From contig JAAVIA010000039.1 in the NCBI GenBank assembly GCA_014799405.1, positions 1-51,943 of the forward strand: a stretch of DNA of 51,943 nucleotides, written 5' to 3'. The first letter of the stretch is position 1. Each line of letters opens with the position of its first letter. Positions 1 to 7,409 of the stretch are shown here, piece by piece. Source of the DNA: Lachnospiraceae bacterium (GTDB taxonomy: Bacteria; Bacillota; Clostridia; Lachnospirales; Lachnospiraceae). The position numbers and the translations under genes are program-made. Below the pieces are notes generated by a model. It was not told the origin of the DNA. It was given only the letters and a program-made list of their open reading frames with translations, and ran no database searches.

Positions 1-96
1 ATAGATTATTTGGCGGTACTGCAACTGCAGTTCTCCAATAACAACTATAAGGAGATTTATGGTGAAATCAAATATGTGTGCTGCCACAATATGTAG
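1..96 (+). CDS. 3' end of an unidentified protein, cut by the window edge
   Basis: An open frame runs from base 1 to a TAG stop at 94-96, giving 31 residues ending in KYVCCHNM. It ends two bases before the repeat block at 99-172, which I read as the terminus of an insertion sequence. The frame may therefore be the C-terminus of a protein carried by that element. I do not recognise the family from so short a piece, and it may not be coding. Confidence 0.3.
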   Translation: MDYLAVLQLQFSNNNYKEIYGEIKYVCCHNM

Positions 97-98
97 TG

Positions 99-172
99 GT
101 GGCTCTGAAGGTGGAAAATACTGTTTTCAGGTGGCTCTCAAGCGGGAAACTGGTGGCTCCCAAGGGGATAAT
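99..172. mobile_element. Probable terminal repeats of an IS21-type insertion sequence
   Basis: Three related ~20-bp units start with GTGGCTCTGAAGG (99), GTGGCTCTCAAGC (131) and GTGGCTCCCAAGG (153). Repeated GTGGCTC-type units at the termini, used as transposase binding sites, are characteristic of IS21-family elements. Immediately to the right, at about 178-181, the reading frame of an ICE gene on the minus strand resumes. This places the junction there and the element to the left, mostly outside the window. No transposase is visible, so the family call is from the terminal repeats only. Confidence 0.45.
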
Positions 173-179
173 ATTCACC

Positions 180-466
180 CTCTCTTCCTCCGTGTGTCCG
201 GAGCGGGACTTCTCTGCCAGCACCGCGCGGACTTCCTCCAGCGTCAGCGACTTTTCCTCCTGCTTTGCCGCAGGCTTGGCATCCTTCTTCTCCGTGTTCT
301 TTGCGGCACCCTTACCGGCCTTTCCCGCTTTCTCCGGCTCCTTTGTAGTTGTCATCTCTGCCTCTGCCGCATCATTATCCGCCACCGCATCTGAGACTGC
401 CTGTAGGCTGTCGGCAAGGGAGCGCAGGTCCCCGATGACATCAAGCAGTAACTTCACTTTTCCCAT
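180..466 (-). pseudogene. ICE-associated small protein, 3' end replaced by insertion
   Basis: The start is the ATG at 466, preceded by a GGAGG site inside the previous gene. The product begins MGKVKLLLDVIGDLRSLADS and has an Ala/Lys/Glu-rich middle followed by LTLEEVRAVLAEKSRSGHTEE. This pattern belongs to a small conserved protein of Firmicute conjugative elements, often misannotated as DNA ligase or rRNA biogenesis protein. At residue ~95 the family sequence stops and the frame runs on for about 37 unrelated codons (to 68) into the repeat block at 99-172. The gene is therefore cut by an insertion. Function is unknown. Confidence 0.65.
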
Positions 467-657
467 GTACGTTTCCTCCTTCCGCAACTTCCCTGATTGA
501 GAGTTCTTCCACTGAATTCCCCGGAACAATGACCGTCAGCCTGACCGTATCCCCAAAGAGGAAACGCATGAGCCGCCCTCACGGAAACACGGCGCACGCT
601 GATCGCTCCGCTGTTCACGGGCTTTTTTGAAACACTGATCTGTAATGTGTGCTTCAT
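441..657 (-). pseudogene. Frameshifted ICE-associated small protein (MKHTLQISVSKKP family)
   Basis: The N-terminus MKHTLQISVSKKPVNSG matches a small protein found next to the preceding family in Firmicute ICEs. After ...RRVSVR the open frame becomes nonsense. The adjacent frame reads RLMRFLFGDTVRLTVIVPGN and then SVEELSIREV, which is the family's normal continuation. The sequence GTGAGGGCGGCTC looks like GTGAGGGAGCGGCTC with bases lost, so a one-base-type deletion near 587 broke the gene. Reading the restored frame, the protein ends at a TGA at 441-443 and overlaps the next gene. A sequencing error would give the same picture. Confidence 0.6.
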
Positions 658-741
658 ACCGTCACCTCCGCTTTCCGAAGGACTGCTTTTTAATGTCCTT
701 CACTATACGGAGATTTGGAAGGCTGTTTGAGGGGGTAGTTC

Positions 742-1128
742 CTAAAAAAATCTGAAAAACTTTTTTCTTGCACCGTCAATGGACTCACGGATGGTCTTGA
801 TTTCCTTACCCTCCCTGCGGGCAATCTCCCTGACCGACATCCCCTGTGCCAGCATCAGCAGCCTGCGCCTCTGCACCTCGGACAGCAGGCTGAGCGTTTC
901 CGCAATGTGCTGGTTTTCCATCTGTTCCACAAGGGCTGTTTCCGGTGTCCGGGCATCCGCCATTTCCTCCCCTTCGTACTCTGCACCATCGAGGGAATAA
1001 CAGTGGTACCGCTCCTTCCGGTCTAGGTTGCTTTCCTCTCTTCTGGAATCCAGGATCATAGTCCCAATCTCCTCGCAGACTTCCACATCGGACACTTCTC
1101 CATTTGCGAATGTGTAATTGATTTTCAT
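742..1128 (-). CDS. Sigma-70 region-4-like regulator of a conjugative element
   Basis: This is a 128-aa protein starting MKINYTFANGEVSD at the ATG at 1128, which follows an AGAAAGGAGAA ribosome site. The longer upstream frame lacks such a site. The C-terminal half (LLSEVQRRRLLMLAQGMSVREIARREGKEIKTIRESI) is a sigma region-4 helix-turn-helix of the kind carried by ICEs as small sigma-like transcription factors. The middle part (MILDSRREESNLDRKERYHCYSLDGAEYEG) is typical of short ICE/phage sigma-like proteins. It likely binds DNA and controls element genes. An attenuator-like structure lies just upstream (1157-1229). Confidence 0.75.
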   Translation of the reverse strand: MKINYTFANGEVSDVEVCEEIGTMILDSRREESNLDRKERYHCYSLDGAEYEGEEMADARTPETALVEQMENQHIAETLSLLSEVQRRRLLMLAQGMSVREIARREGKEIKTIRESIDGARKKFFRFF

Positions 1129-1156
1129 TTTTGCCGTTCTCCTTTCTGGAGCCCGG

Positions 1157-1229
1157 CAAGCGGCACTTTTGCCGCCGCAAACGAAAAAATAGCCTGACAA
1201 GCAACACAAAAAGTGCCGCTTGTCAGGCT
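1157..1229 (-). promoter_or_regulatory. Attenuator-like leader with mutually exclusive hairpins
   Basis: On the minus strand, arm 1229-1218 (AGCCTGACAAGC) pairs perfectly with 1202-1191 (GCTTGTCAGGCT) and is followed by ATTTTTT, which is a complete intrinsic terminator. A second pairing, CAAGCGGCACTTTT (1222-1209) with AAAAGTGCCGCTTG (1170-1157), uses bases of the first arm, so the two structures exclude each other. A short open frame beginning MCCLSGYFF crosses the terminator and could be a leader peptide. The terminator lies ~65 nt before the sigma-like gene. This is the layout of a transcription attenuator, but no ligand or trigger is visible. Confidence 0.6.
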
Positions 1230-1449
1230 CAATGTCGTCTCCGTCATATTTCAGACGGTATCATGGTGGTCTGGCCGTTTTTCCAGAATGAAACCATCCC
1301 ACCGTGCATCATGCTCAAACAAACGAGTGATCCTTGTCCCGGTTTAGCTGTCCGTTTCCCATCCCCATATACATCCCTTATGGAAACTGCTGTATTGCCG
1401 CAGCGCCCCGGTCAGCTTTAGACAAAAATCCAAAGCGGATCGATATCTC

Positions 1450-1653
1450 CTATTCAATTTTAACTACCCCGATTTCAGCGCCGCACCGGTCGCATTTCAA
1501 AATAAAATCGGGACACCGCCCCATTGACGGGGTGATAAACTGTACTTTCGTATCTATCTTTGCATCCATGATACGTCCCCCGCATTTTGGACACCGTACA
1601 GGACGCATACGCTTTTTTATCTCATGCTTCCATGCCTCCTTTTTCCTGCACAT
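1450..1653 (-). CDS. Small zinc-ribbon protein (KTR-like) of a conjugative element
   Basis: A 67-aa protein with two cysteine pairs, CPKCGG and CDRCGA, separated by about 28 residues, which is a zinc-ribbon arrangement. In layout and length it resembles the cysteine-rich KTR proteins found beside regulators in Tn916-type elements. The start is uncertain: the first ATG (1653) has only a distant AGAGG, and an internal ATG (MRPVRCPKCGG) gives a 52-aa version. Function is unknown; nucleic-acid binding is an inference from the fold. Confidence 0.55.
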   Translation of the reverse strand: MCRKKEAWKHEIKKRMRPVRCPKCGGRIMDAKIDTKVQFITPSMGRCPDFILKCDRCGAEIGVVKIE

Positions 1654-1721
1654 TTCATATACGCCTCTTTCTTACCTGTTCCCGGCCTGCTTCGGAGGTG
1701 TATGGATTGGCTGCCAGTTTT

Positions 1722-2528
1722 TCATTTTACAAGCTCCGTAAGCCACGGGGCCATCGGCCTGGAAATCACCCTGGCGTTCAGATAGGCCATCTCCAAAGTC
1801 AGGCAGGTATGCCCAAGATAATATCCGTCCATAACAGACAGCGTCATGGCAAGGTCCGGCTTCTTCATATTTGTCAGGTAAACTGGCAGAAGGTATTGTA
1901 TCCTGCCCTGATATCCCTGCGGCACGACTATCCCTGGTTCAATGACAGCCTTCCTCCTTGCAAGCTCCACTGCCGTTTCCAGTAGCAACGGCAAATTCTT
2001 CGCCCTGCGGATTCTATATGGGATGCGTTCCATATTTTCTTCATCCCCTAAAATGTGTTCCACCTTTACCCTGATAGGCCAGTCCGGATTAAAACTGGCA
2101 CCCATCCTCGCAGTATGGTAATGGGGCCTTTCCGGCAGTGGCTCTATATATTTCAGCCTTGGCGAAACCTCATCACAAAAGCCCCTGAAATACCAGTCCA
2201 ACATGGAATCACGCCTTTTGTTCCGGTCGAAGAACGCATAGATTGCTTTATAGCGTTCCGTATAGAGACCTGTGTGAAAGCATGCACGTTCATTCTCTAT
2301 ATGAAAATACCGTGCTGCCTCCGCAGCCTCCTTAGTCGAATTATAATCAATACTCTGCTTGCGAAAAATGATATGTATGTATCTTTCTAAAATAGGGGTG
2401 TCCTGATTTTTCGTTTCAACCGATGGCTTTTTAAACTGCCACGGTTCCTGCAGTACCATCCCTTCCAGTTCCTCCAACTGCCCGTACCAGTCCGGCACAT
2501 ATGCAAAATCAAATAAATCTGTTTCCAT
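1722..2528 (-). CDS. DUF3825 domain protein
   Basis: A 268-aa protein starting METDLFDFAYVPDWYGQLEEL at the ATG at 2528 after a GAAAGGAA site. The frame is open farther upstream, but no ribosome site supports the longer form. The C-terminal half has the DUF3825 hallmarks PIRVKVEHILGDEENMERIP and CLTLEMAYLNARVI. Members are common in Firmicute mobile elements, and their biochemical role is not established. It lies between the zinc ribbon and the divergent XRE regulator. Its leader contains a strong hairpin (2643-2694). Confidence 0.75.
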   Translation of the reverse strand: METDLFDFAYVPDWYGQLEELEGMVLQEPWQFKKPSVETKNQDTPILERYIHIIFRKQSIDYNSTKEAAEAARYFHIENERACFHTGLYTERYKAIYAFFDRNKRRDSMLDWYFRGFCDEVSPRLKYIEPLPERPHYHTARMGASFNPDWPIRVKVEHILGDEENMERIPYRIRRAKNLPLLLETAVELARRKAVIEPGIVVPQGYQGRIQYLLPVYLTNMKKPDLAMTLSVMDGYYLGHTCLTLEMAYLNARVISRPMAPWLTELVK

Positions 2529-2642
2529 GGCTGTGTTCCTTTCGTAAAATCTCTGATTGTATTTCCCAATGCAATTCGATCCATTTGAACAGCACCCATA
2601 AAGTGGGAGAACGGCACCTGACCATCTTATCCGTAATGTAAA

Positions 2643-2694
2643 ATAGGGAAAAGACACCCATGCAGGCAGCGCTGCATTTGTATCTTTTCCCTAT
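2643..2694 (-). promoter_or_regulatory. Two-helix leader hairpin upstream of the DUF3825 gene
   Basis: A perfect 12-bp stem, ATAGGGAAAAGA / TCTTTTCCCTAT, encloses a second stem, ATGCAG / CTGCAT. On the minus strand the outer stem is followed by TTTTA. It sits ~115 nt before the DUF3825 start, so it could be a weak attenuator or a small palindromic repeat. Nothing else is evident between 2529 and 2855. Confidence 0.45.
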
Positions 2695-2855
2695 ATATGG
2701 ATTTCCTCTGTGAAAGTATGGTTCGGCCATACCTCTGATGGTGTAACTATCTACAGATATTACCTGAATTTTTTTGACCGCATCATTGCTCTCTTATCCA
2801 TCACAAAACACTCCATTTCCATCAAAAGTATGGTTATACCGTTCTAAAATAGTAT

Positions 2856-2889
2856 TGCCACGCCATTTTTACATTTGCAAGGTGTGGCA
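2856..2889. promoter_or_regulatory. Dyad operator candidate upstream of the XRE regulator
   Basis: TGCCACGCC (2856-2864) and GGTGTGGCA (2881-2889) form an inverted repeat, with AGTAT/ACTAT sequence flanking the dyad. It lies 27 nt before the ATG of the XRE gene and between two divergent genes. Autoregulation by the XRE protein is plausible. Confidence 0.4.
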
Positions 2890-2915
2890 CTATCCTACTT
2901 TTAGGAGGTGAAACT

Positions 2916-3260
2916 ATGGCTCTTCATCCAAAACAGTTCGGCATGGTGCTGAAAAATGCACGAATGGACAAAAAGCTTACCCAGGCCGAATTAGCCGAAA
3001 TACTGGATATTTCCCTGTCGTACCTAAAAGACCTTGAACGTTTTCGTAACAGCCCAAGCTATGAGGTGTTTGAAAAGGTCATCCGTTACTTCAACCTATC
3101 AGCAGACACGGTAATCTATCCTAACCAAAACCAGGCTGATGATACATACCAGAAGGTAGGGCGTCTGCTGACCCGCTGTGACGAAGGACAGCTCAAGGTC
3201 ATCCTTGCCACCACAGAGGCGCTCCTGTCCGTAAGTGAAAAACCCTCAGAATCAGAGTAA
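2916..3260 (+). CDS. XRE-family transcriptional regulator (Tn916 Orf9-like)
   Basis: A 114-aa protein with an N-terminal helix-turn-helix of the Cro/CI type (residues ~9-60, KLTQAELAEILDISLSYLKD). This is followed by a helical tail (YQKVGRLLTRCDEGQLKVIL) as in Orf9-type regulators of Tn916-like elements. The start ATG follows TTAGGAGGTGAAACT. It is the only forward gene in this element remnant and probably represses element functions from the divergent promoter. It ends in a shared terminator (3315-3356). Confidence 0.8.
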   Translation: MALHPKQFGMVLKNARMDKKLTQAELAEILDISLSYLKDLERFRNSPSYEVFEKVIRYFNLSADTVIYPNQNQADDTYQKVGRLLTRCDEGQLKVILATTEALLSVSEKPSESE

Positions 3261-3314
3261 CAGATGAATGCGGTGTTCAGGCGGTGTTTCCGTCACTTTT
3301 TCCCTGCATTTTAA

Positions 3315-3356
3315 AGGCTCATTCCTGCAGCGGTGTTCCCGTGCAAAAATGAGCCT
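3315..3356. terminator. Bidirectional intrinsic terminator
   Basis: The inverted repeat AGGCTCATT (3315-3323) / AATGAGCCT (3348-3356) is followed by CTTTT on the plus strand and by TTTAAAA on the minus strand. It lies between the converging XRE gene and the DUF6809-like gene. Confidence 0.65.
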
Positions 3357-3359
3357 CTT

Positions 3360-3698
3360 TTACTGCCGTATCCATTTCATAAATTCTTCCGTTGACAGAT
3401 CCTGCCGCAATAGCCCCATGCCGCTTAACAGGAGAATGCAGTCCACATATCCCTGGCAGTATGACTTCTGCCCTTCCAGTGAATTCATATCTTCCAGTTT
3501 GACCATCCATTCCAGAAGTAACTTCCTCTGTTCCTGGGGGAGCTGCTGCATCGCTGCCTCGCATTTCTCACGAAGCCCTTCCATTTCCTCCTGGGTTTCC
3601 CTGTAACCTGGCACATCTATCGCAGTATCCCTTGTTACATTCTCACAGCGCAGACGGTTCAGAAACTGTCCGATCTGTTCCCATATTTTATTCCGCAT
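3360..3698 (-). CDS. Small DUF6809-like protein
   Basis: A 112-aa acidic helical protein starting MRNKIWEQIG at the ATG at 3698, after AAGGAGGATATAGGT; an upstream TTG in frame overlaps that site. The pattern of a central YRETQEEMEGLREKCEAAM helix, a run of Leu/Glu, and a Gln/Tyr-rich SYCQGYVDCILLLSGMGLL near the C-terminus resembles DUF6809, a family of ICE- and phage-borne helical proteins. Function is unknown. Gene density and G+C content place it in the element remnant. Confidence 0.5.
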   Translation of the reverse strand: MRNKIWEQIGQFLNRLRCENVTRDTAIDVPGYRETQEEMEGLREKCEAAMQQLPQEQRKLLLEWMVKLEDMNSLEGQKSYCQGYVDCILLLSGMGLLRQDLSTEEFMKWIRQ

Positions 3699-3784
3699 AC
3701 CTATATCCTCCTTCAAATCTTATTATCATTATTAACATATCCGCAGATATTACACCACCTAAAAATCAAGCCTGTTATAGAAAA

Positions 3785-3829
3785 GGGAATGAGCAGTGTT
3801 CCCAATACACAAGAACACGACTCATTCCC
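3785..3829 (-). terminator. Intrinsic terminator of the winged-helix gene
   Basis: A nested stem, GGGAATGAG / CTCATTCCC, encloses GTGTTC / GAACAC and is followed on the minus strand by TTTTCTAT. The stem overlaps the stop codon of the 3822-4250 gene. Confidence 0.75.
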
Positions 3830-4250
3830 TCTTCAAACTATTTATTTTATAGCCAACCCCTCGCACTGTCTGGATATATTCTGGTTGGCTTGGATCATTC
3901 TCTATTTTCTTACGAAGCCGACGGATATGGGAAGTAATATTGCTGTCATCCTGAAGATACTCCCCATTCCAAACATAATTATAAATCTTTTCTTTAGAAA
4001 GCGTTATCCCCTGATGAATTGCTAACATATACAAAATCCGAAATTCGATGTTTGTCAGATTGACTTCCTTACCCTGTCTTAAAACCCTGTGTTGCCCCGG
4101 TATAATGACCAATTCGCCAATTTGTATTTCACCCAGATTTACATCCACTTCTCTGTCTATGCTGATATCAGCTTCACTAACAATTTCCAATATTTTATCA
4201 TATATGTTTCTTTCCGATTCATCCAAAGAAAGAACTATCAGTTTTCCCAT
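3822..4250 (-). CDS. OmpR/PhoB-type winged-helix DNA-binding protein without receiver domain
   Basis: A 142-aa protein starting MGKLIVLSLDESERN at the ATG at 4250, after GAGGTGAGCGAT. Residues ~40-138 form an OmpR-type winged helix (LTNIEFRILYMLAIHQGITLSKEKIYNYVW, SHIRRLRKKIENDPSQPEYIQTVRGVGYKI). The usual receiver domain is absent: the first ~40 residues are too short and lack the phospho-acceptor Asp. It is therefore an orphan DNA-binding domain whose activity cannot be set by phosphorylation. No partner kinase is adjacent. Similar orphan proteins occur beside mobile elements. Confidence 0.75.
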   Translation of the reverse strand: MGKLIVLSLDESERNIYDKILEIVSEADISIDREVDVNLGEIQIGELVIIPGQHRVLRQGKEVNLTNIEFRILYMLAIHQGITLSKEKIYNYVWNGEYLQDDSNITSHIRRLRKKIENDPSQPEYIQTVRGVGYKINSLKRE

Positions 4251-4321
4251 ATCGCTCACCTCCTCTGCCAGATTCTTTGAAAAAAGGAAATGCCCTGACA
4301 AATATATGATTTTACTCAGTT

Positions 4322-5374
4322 CTATGCATTCAGAATGTTACGGAATGCATCCTCTTCATGTTTTTTTAGTGCTTGAAATAGCGGAATATATTTTTCAGGA
4401 TTCCTGAAAGAATGCCCTGCCACATCTTCAAGAAAGCCATTTACGATTTCTTCGATAATTTCCCCGCTTTTCTGAAAATGCCGAGCCGCATCTTCCCAGG
4501 TTCTTTCCCCAAAAGAATCCTTATGCTTCACAAGTGCCTGTGCAAATTTATCCCTGGATGCCTTATGCGGATTGATAATTCCCGATTTTCGCCCACTGAT
4601 TTCATAAGGAAGTTCCGGGAGAATGCTTCCCGTGTATTCAATAAAGTGGGAATATATTTTCTGTAACTCTTCTTCAGAAAATATGTTTTTCCATTCCGGA
4701 AATTCCCCGATGAATCTGTCAAGACCCCTCTGCCCTATAAAACTTAATGGTGAAGATAAATAGGTTTCTGCATTTTTCCCTATCCCCTTTTGTACAATCC
4801 ATGCCATATCTGTTTCCGGGGCCTTCATATCAATCCCAAAATACGCATTTTTCTTGCTTATCCCTATATAATCTTCTGCCCATGCTAGTTCCAGTTCTGC
4901 AATCGGGATGCTCTGCACTTCTGTCTTAGAATTATCATGAACATATACATTTGCTTCATCGTAACCTATCATCATAACAACATGACCCGGAATATGCTGC
5001 TTATGATAGAACTTACCCTGATAAGGCAAATGGAACATATCCAAGCCAAACAATATGACAGGTATATCCTGATTCAATAATTCCCTGACGTTTTTCCAAG
5101 TTGTCCGAAAACATTTTCCTTCACCTGCTATCACTTCATACCCAATGATTCCTTTCCAGAATTCATATTCCCGCTTTCCAATGCTTCCCTGCCCCATGAA
5201 AATCATTTTTGGCACTGCTGCTTTCTTCTGGGAAATCATCTGAAAGCCGGCCTTAGAATAGAAAATCAGTTCTTCCGGTATCCGTTTTCCTGTTTTCCAC
5301 TCATAAACATCACACAGCCCATTCACCGGACATAAATAATCCGCCAACTGATGCGGCAATTCTAATCGCTTCAT
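4322..5374 (-). CDS. BtrH N-terminal domain protein with DUF4872-like C-terminus
   Basis: A 350-aa protein starting MKRLELPHQLADYLCPVNGL at the ATG at 5374, after GGAGGAAGACGT. The N-terminal half resembles BtrH, the butirosin acyl-transfer enzyme, a papain-like fold with an early cysteine (NGLCDVYEW), a central GHVVMMIGYDE with the probable His, and a nearby DNS. The C-terminal half is of the DUF4872 type. Such proteins may move or cleave acyl groups; the substrate here is unknown. Its promoter has the same MerR-type operator as the MerR gene upstream, so it is very probably that regulator's target. Confidence 0.75.
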   Translation of the reverse strand: MKRLELPHQLADYLCPVNGLCDVYEWKTGKRIPEELIFYSKAGFQMISQKKAAVPKMIFMGQGSIGKREYEFWKGIIGYEVIAGEGKCFRTTWKNVRELLNQDIPVILFGLDMFHLPYQGKFYHKQHIPGHVVMMIGYDEANVYVHDNSKTEVQSIPIAELELAWAEDYIGISKKNAYFGIDMKAPETDMAWIVQKGIGKNAETYLSSPLSFIGQRGLDRFIGEFPEWKNIFSEEELQKIYSHFIEYTGSILPELPYEISGRKSGIINPHKASRDKFAQALVKHKDSFGERTWEDAARHFQKSGEIIEEIVNGFLEDVAGHSFRNPEKYIPLFQALKKHEEDAFRNILNA

Positions 5375-5399
5375 ACGTCTTCCTCCTTTGCTCCGCTTA

Positions 5400-5430
5400 A
5401 GTTTAAACCCTTGCATTGTCCGAGAGTCAA
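5400..5430 (-). promoter_or_regulatory. MerR-type promoter of the BtrH-like gene
   Basis: The -35 TTGACT (5425-5430) and -10 TAAACT (5400-5405) are separated by exactly 19 bp, the over-long spacer typical of MerR-activated promoters. The spacer CTCGGACAATGCAAGGGTT is nearly the same as that of the MerR gene's own promoter at 6315-6345. Confidence 0.8.
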
Positions 5431-5474
5431 GTAATATCGTGAAAAAAGATGCCACTAAATTGCAGCATCTTCTT

Positions 5475-6293
5475 TCATAGCGGTTTTACAGGAAAGCACA
5501 CCTCTGTAACCATATCTTCTACTGATTGTTCCGTTTCCGGGGATACATGGTATATGTTGAATCGTTTCCCATCAAGCCTGTAGTGATTATCAGTAATCCA
5601 CCGTATGATTTCCTCATTTGCCTCTGGCAGCAAGCCGTACTGCCCTTTAAACGTAAGTGTTGCTGCCGTTGTTTCTTCAATTTTCTTAAATTTCATTGCC
5701 TCTGTGTCATGATACCTGCCGACTACCGCCTGCTGTATCTCCACATCCAAATCATATTCTTTGAATCCTTCATCATGGAATACTGCTATATTCAAAGGCG
5801 GATTTGCAAATTGTATTTTTTGTGATTCTCTCTCCTTTGCCAGTTTTTCCCAGAGAACAGCTTCATTCCCTGGGGTTGCTATTCTCCCCCTGATACTAAT
5901 CACATTATGGGCAGGAAATTTTTTGAGCGCCACACTGTACAAAGGGATATCAGAAACATGTCCCAAATTCGCTATGGTTGTTTCAATCAGATTCAATTGT
6001 TTTTGCAAATTCGCAATTTTCTCCCGCTGTTCCACCGCATGGAGTTCGAGATAATCTTTCAGTTGGTCATTGCCTGTATATTTCGCCAATATTTCCTTGA
6101 TTAAAGCTAATCCCAGCCCCATACTTTTTAACGCCTGTATCTTGTTGGCTATCGGGAGCTGACATTCACTGTAGTATCTATATCCCGTGAAATCATCCAC
6201 ATGCTCAGGAATCAGCAAACCAATCTCATCATAGTGCCGGAGCATATGGATACTGATTTGTGACAAGACTGAAAATTCTCCTATTTTCAACAA
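5475..6293 (-). CDS. MerR-family regulator with GyrI-like effector domain
   Basis: About 272 aa. I place the start at a TTG at 6293 (MLKIGEFSVLSQ), 8 nt after GGAGG; the GTG at 6302 overlaps the ribosome site. Residues 1-70 are a MerR winged helix (HMLRHYDEIGLL, GYRYY). A coiled-coil linker follows, then an AraC-effector/GyrI-like domain at ~120-272 that in relatives binds hydrophobic or cationic small molecules. It is followed by the BtrH-like gene, and both promoters share the operator. It likely distorts the 19-bp-spacer promoters when its ligand is present. Confidence 0.88.
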   Translation of the reverse strand: MLKIGEFSVLSQISIHMLRHYDEIGLLIPEHVDDFTGYRYYSECQLPIANKIQALKSMGLGLALIKEILAKYTGNDQLKDYLELHAVEQREKIANLQKQLNLIETTIANLGHVSDIPLYSVALKKFPAHNVISIRGRIATPGNEAVLWEKLAKERESQKIQFANPPLNIAVFHDEGFKEYDLDVEIQQAVVGRYHDTEAMKFKKIEETTAATLTFKGQYGLLPEANEEIIRWITDNHYRLDGKRFNIYHVSPETEQSVEDMVTEVCFPVKPL

Positions 6294-6314
6294 AGAAACC
6301 ACCTCCTGACTTTA

Positions 6315-6345
6315 AGTGTAAACCCTCACATAATACGAGAGTCAA
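6315..6345 (-). promoter_or_regulatory. Autoregulated MerR-type promoter
   Basis: The -35 TTGACT (6340-6345), a 19-bp spacer CTCGTATTATGTGAGGGTT with partial dyad CCCTC/GAGAG symmetry, and the -10 TACACT (6315-6320). It matches the promoter of the neighbouring BtrH-like gene. Confidence 0.8.
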
Positions 6346-6419
6346 TCCCTTTTTCCTGGTCGATGACACTATAAATCGTCTTTGTGGTAAAGTCAACTGA
6401 TAATGCAATTTTGTTCATC

Positions 6420-7388
6420 TCATAAAATAGGCTCAATGAATTTCTTGATCAGTTCTATTCTATCCCCTGCTTTGGGTACAAAGAGAGCTGCAATAGAAAT
6501 CACCAGCTTTTTCTTTGTGTTTACATAAATTATATTGCCGCCATCCCCCATAGCCGCATAACCATCCTCACTTACCCACCACAGATATCCATAGGGCAGA
6601 TTCTCTTTTTTCCATCGGCTGTGTTCTATCGTACTGTCCTCTACCCATTTTAAAGAAATAATCTGCTTCTCCTCCCACATACCACCATTCAGATATAACT
6701 GCCCAATCTTTGCCATATCCATTGATGTAAGCGTAAGTCCCCAGCCTGCCGCATGAATTCCCATGGAATCTATTACCCATCCGCTAATATTCGTAGACTG
6801 GTTAAATGCTAATTGTTCCTCTTTGCTTTCGAATAGTAAATTGTTTTCCACTTTAATCCCAAGCGGTTCAAATAAATTCTCTGTCGCAAAATCTAATACG
6901 GGGTGCCCTGTTGCTCTCACTAAAATTCCCGATAAAATGTCTGGTCCGATCAATGGGGCATATCGGAATGTCCCTATCTTCCCACGACCGCCTAATAAAT
7001 CAAGCGAAAATTTTACCCAATCGCTGCTTGTAAAGTATTTTAAATAAGGTGCAAAAAACCGGTATTTATAAGGTGCCGTCATGGTCAGCATGTCTTTTAG
7101 TGTAATATTCTGTATTTTTCTCTCTCTCCTTTTCACCTTGTATTCTGGGAAATAATCCAGCACTTTCTTTTCAATATTTTTTATGTATCCTTTATCCAGA
7201 GCAATCCCAATCAATATTGAAATAATGCTTTTTGTCACGGAATAGATATGAACGCGGCTATTCGCAGTGCAGCCCTTAAAGTATTTTTCATAAGATACAA
7301 CGCCATCTTTTATTATGACGATACCTGTGGTATTTCCATATTTGCTGCTTATAATCTGTTCCAACTCTTTAATTTTTATCTGATTCAT
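6420..7388 (-). CDS. Serine hydrolase of the beta-lactamase (class C/DUF-type) family
   Basis: A 322-aa cytosolic protein, with no signal peptide visible. It has the SxxK motif SVTK at residues 50-53, a tyrosine motif region (FRYAPLIGPDILSGIL, ~142-157), and a glycine motif MGDGGN near residue 282 in place of HxG/KTG. This is the fold of penicillin-binding proteins, esterases and class C beta-lactamases. Without a signal peptide, an intracellular esterase/amidase is likelier than drug resistance. The ATG follows GAGAGGAAGAAAAT. It lies 21 nt after a MerR gene and is probably co-transcribed with it. Confidence 0.85.
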   Translation of the reverse strand: MNQIKIKELEQIISSKYGNTTGIVIIKDGVVSYEKYFKGCTANSRVHIYSVTKSIISILIGIALDKGYIKNIEKKVLDYFPEYKVKRRERKIQNITLKDMLTMTAPYKYRFFAPYLKYFTSSDWVKFSLDLLGGRGKIGTFRYAPLIGPDILSGILVRATGHPVLDFATENLFEPLGIKVENNLLFESKEEQLAFNQSTNISGWVIDSMGIHAAGWGLTLTSMDMAKIGQLYLNGGMWEEKQIISLKWVEDSTIEHSRWKKENLPYGYLWWVSEDGYAAMGDGGNIIYVNTKKKLVISIAALFVPKAGDRIELIKKFIEPIL

Positions 7389-7409
7389 ATTTTCTTCCTC
7401 TCATGCACT

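Noticed and set aside
59..394. Plus-strand open frame preceded by AAGGAG
   Set aside because: It crosses the IS-like repeats and runs antisense through the ICE gene; composition is that of an antisense shadow.
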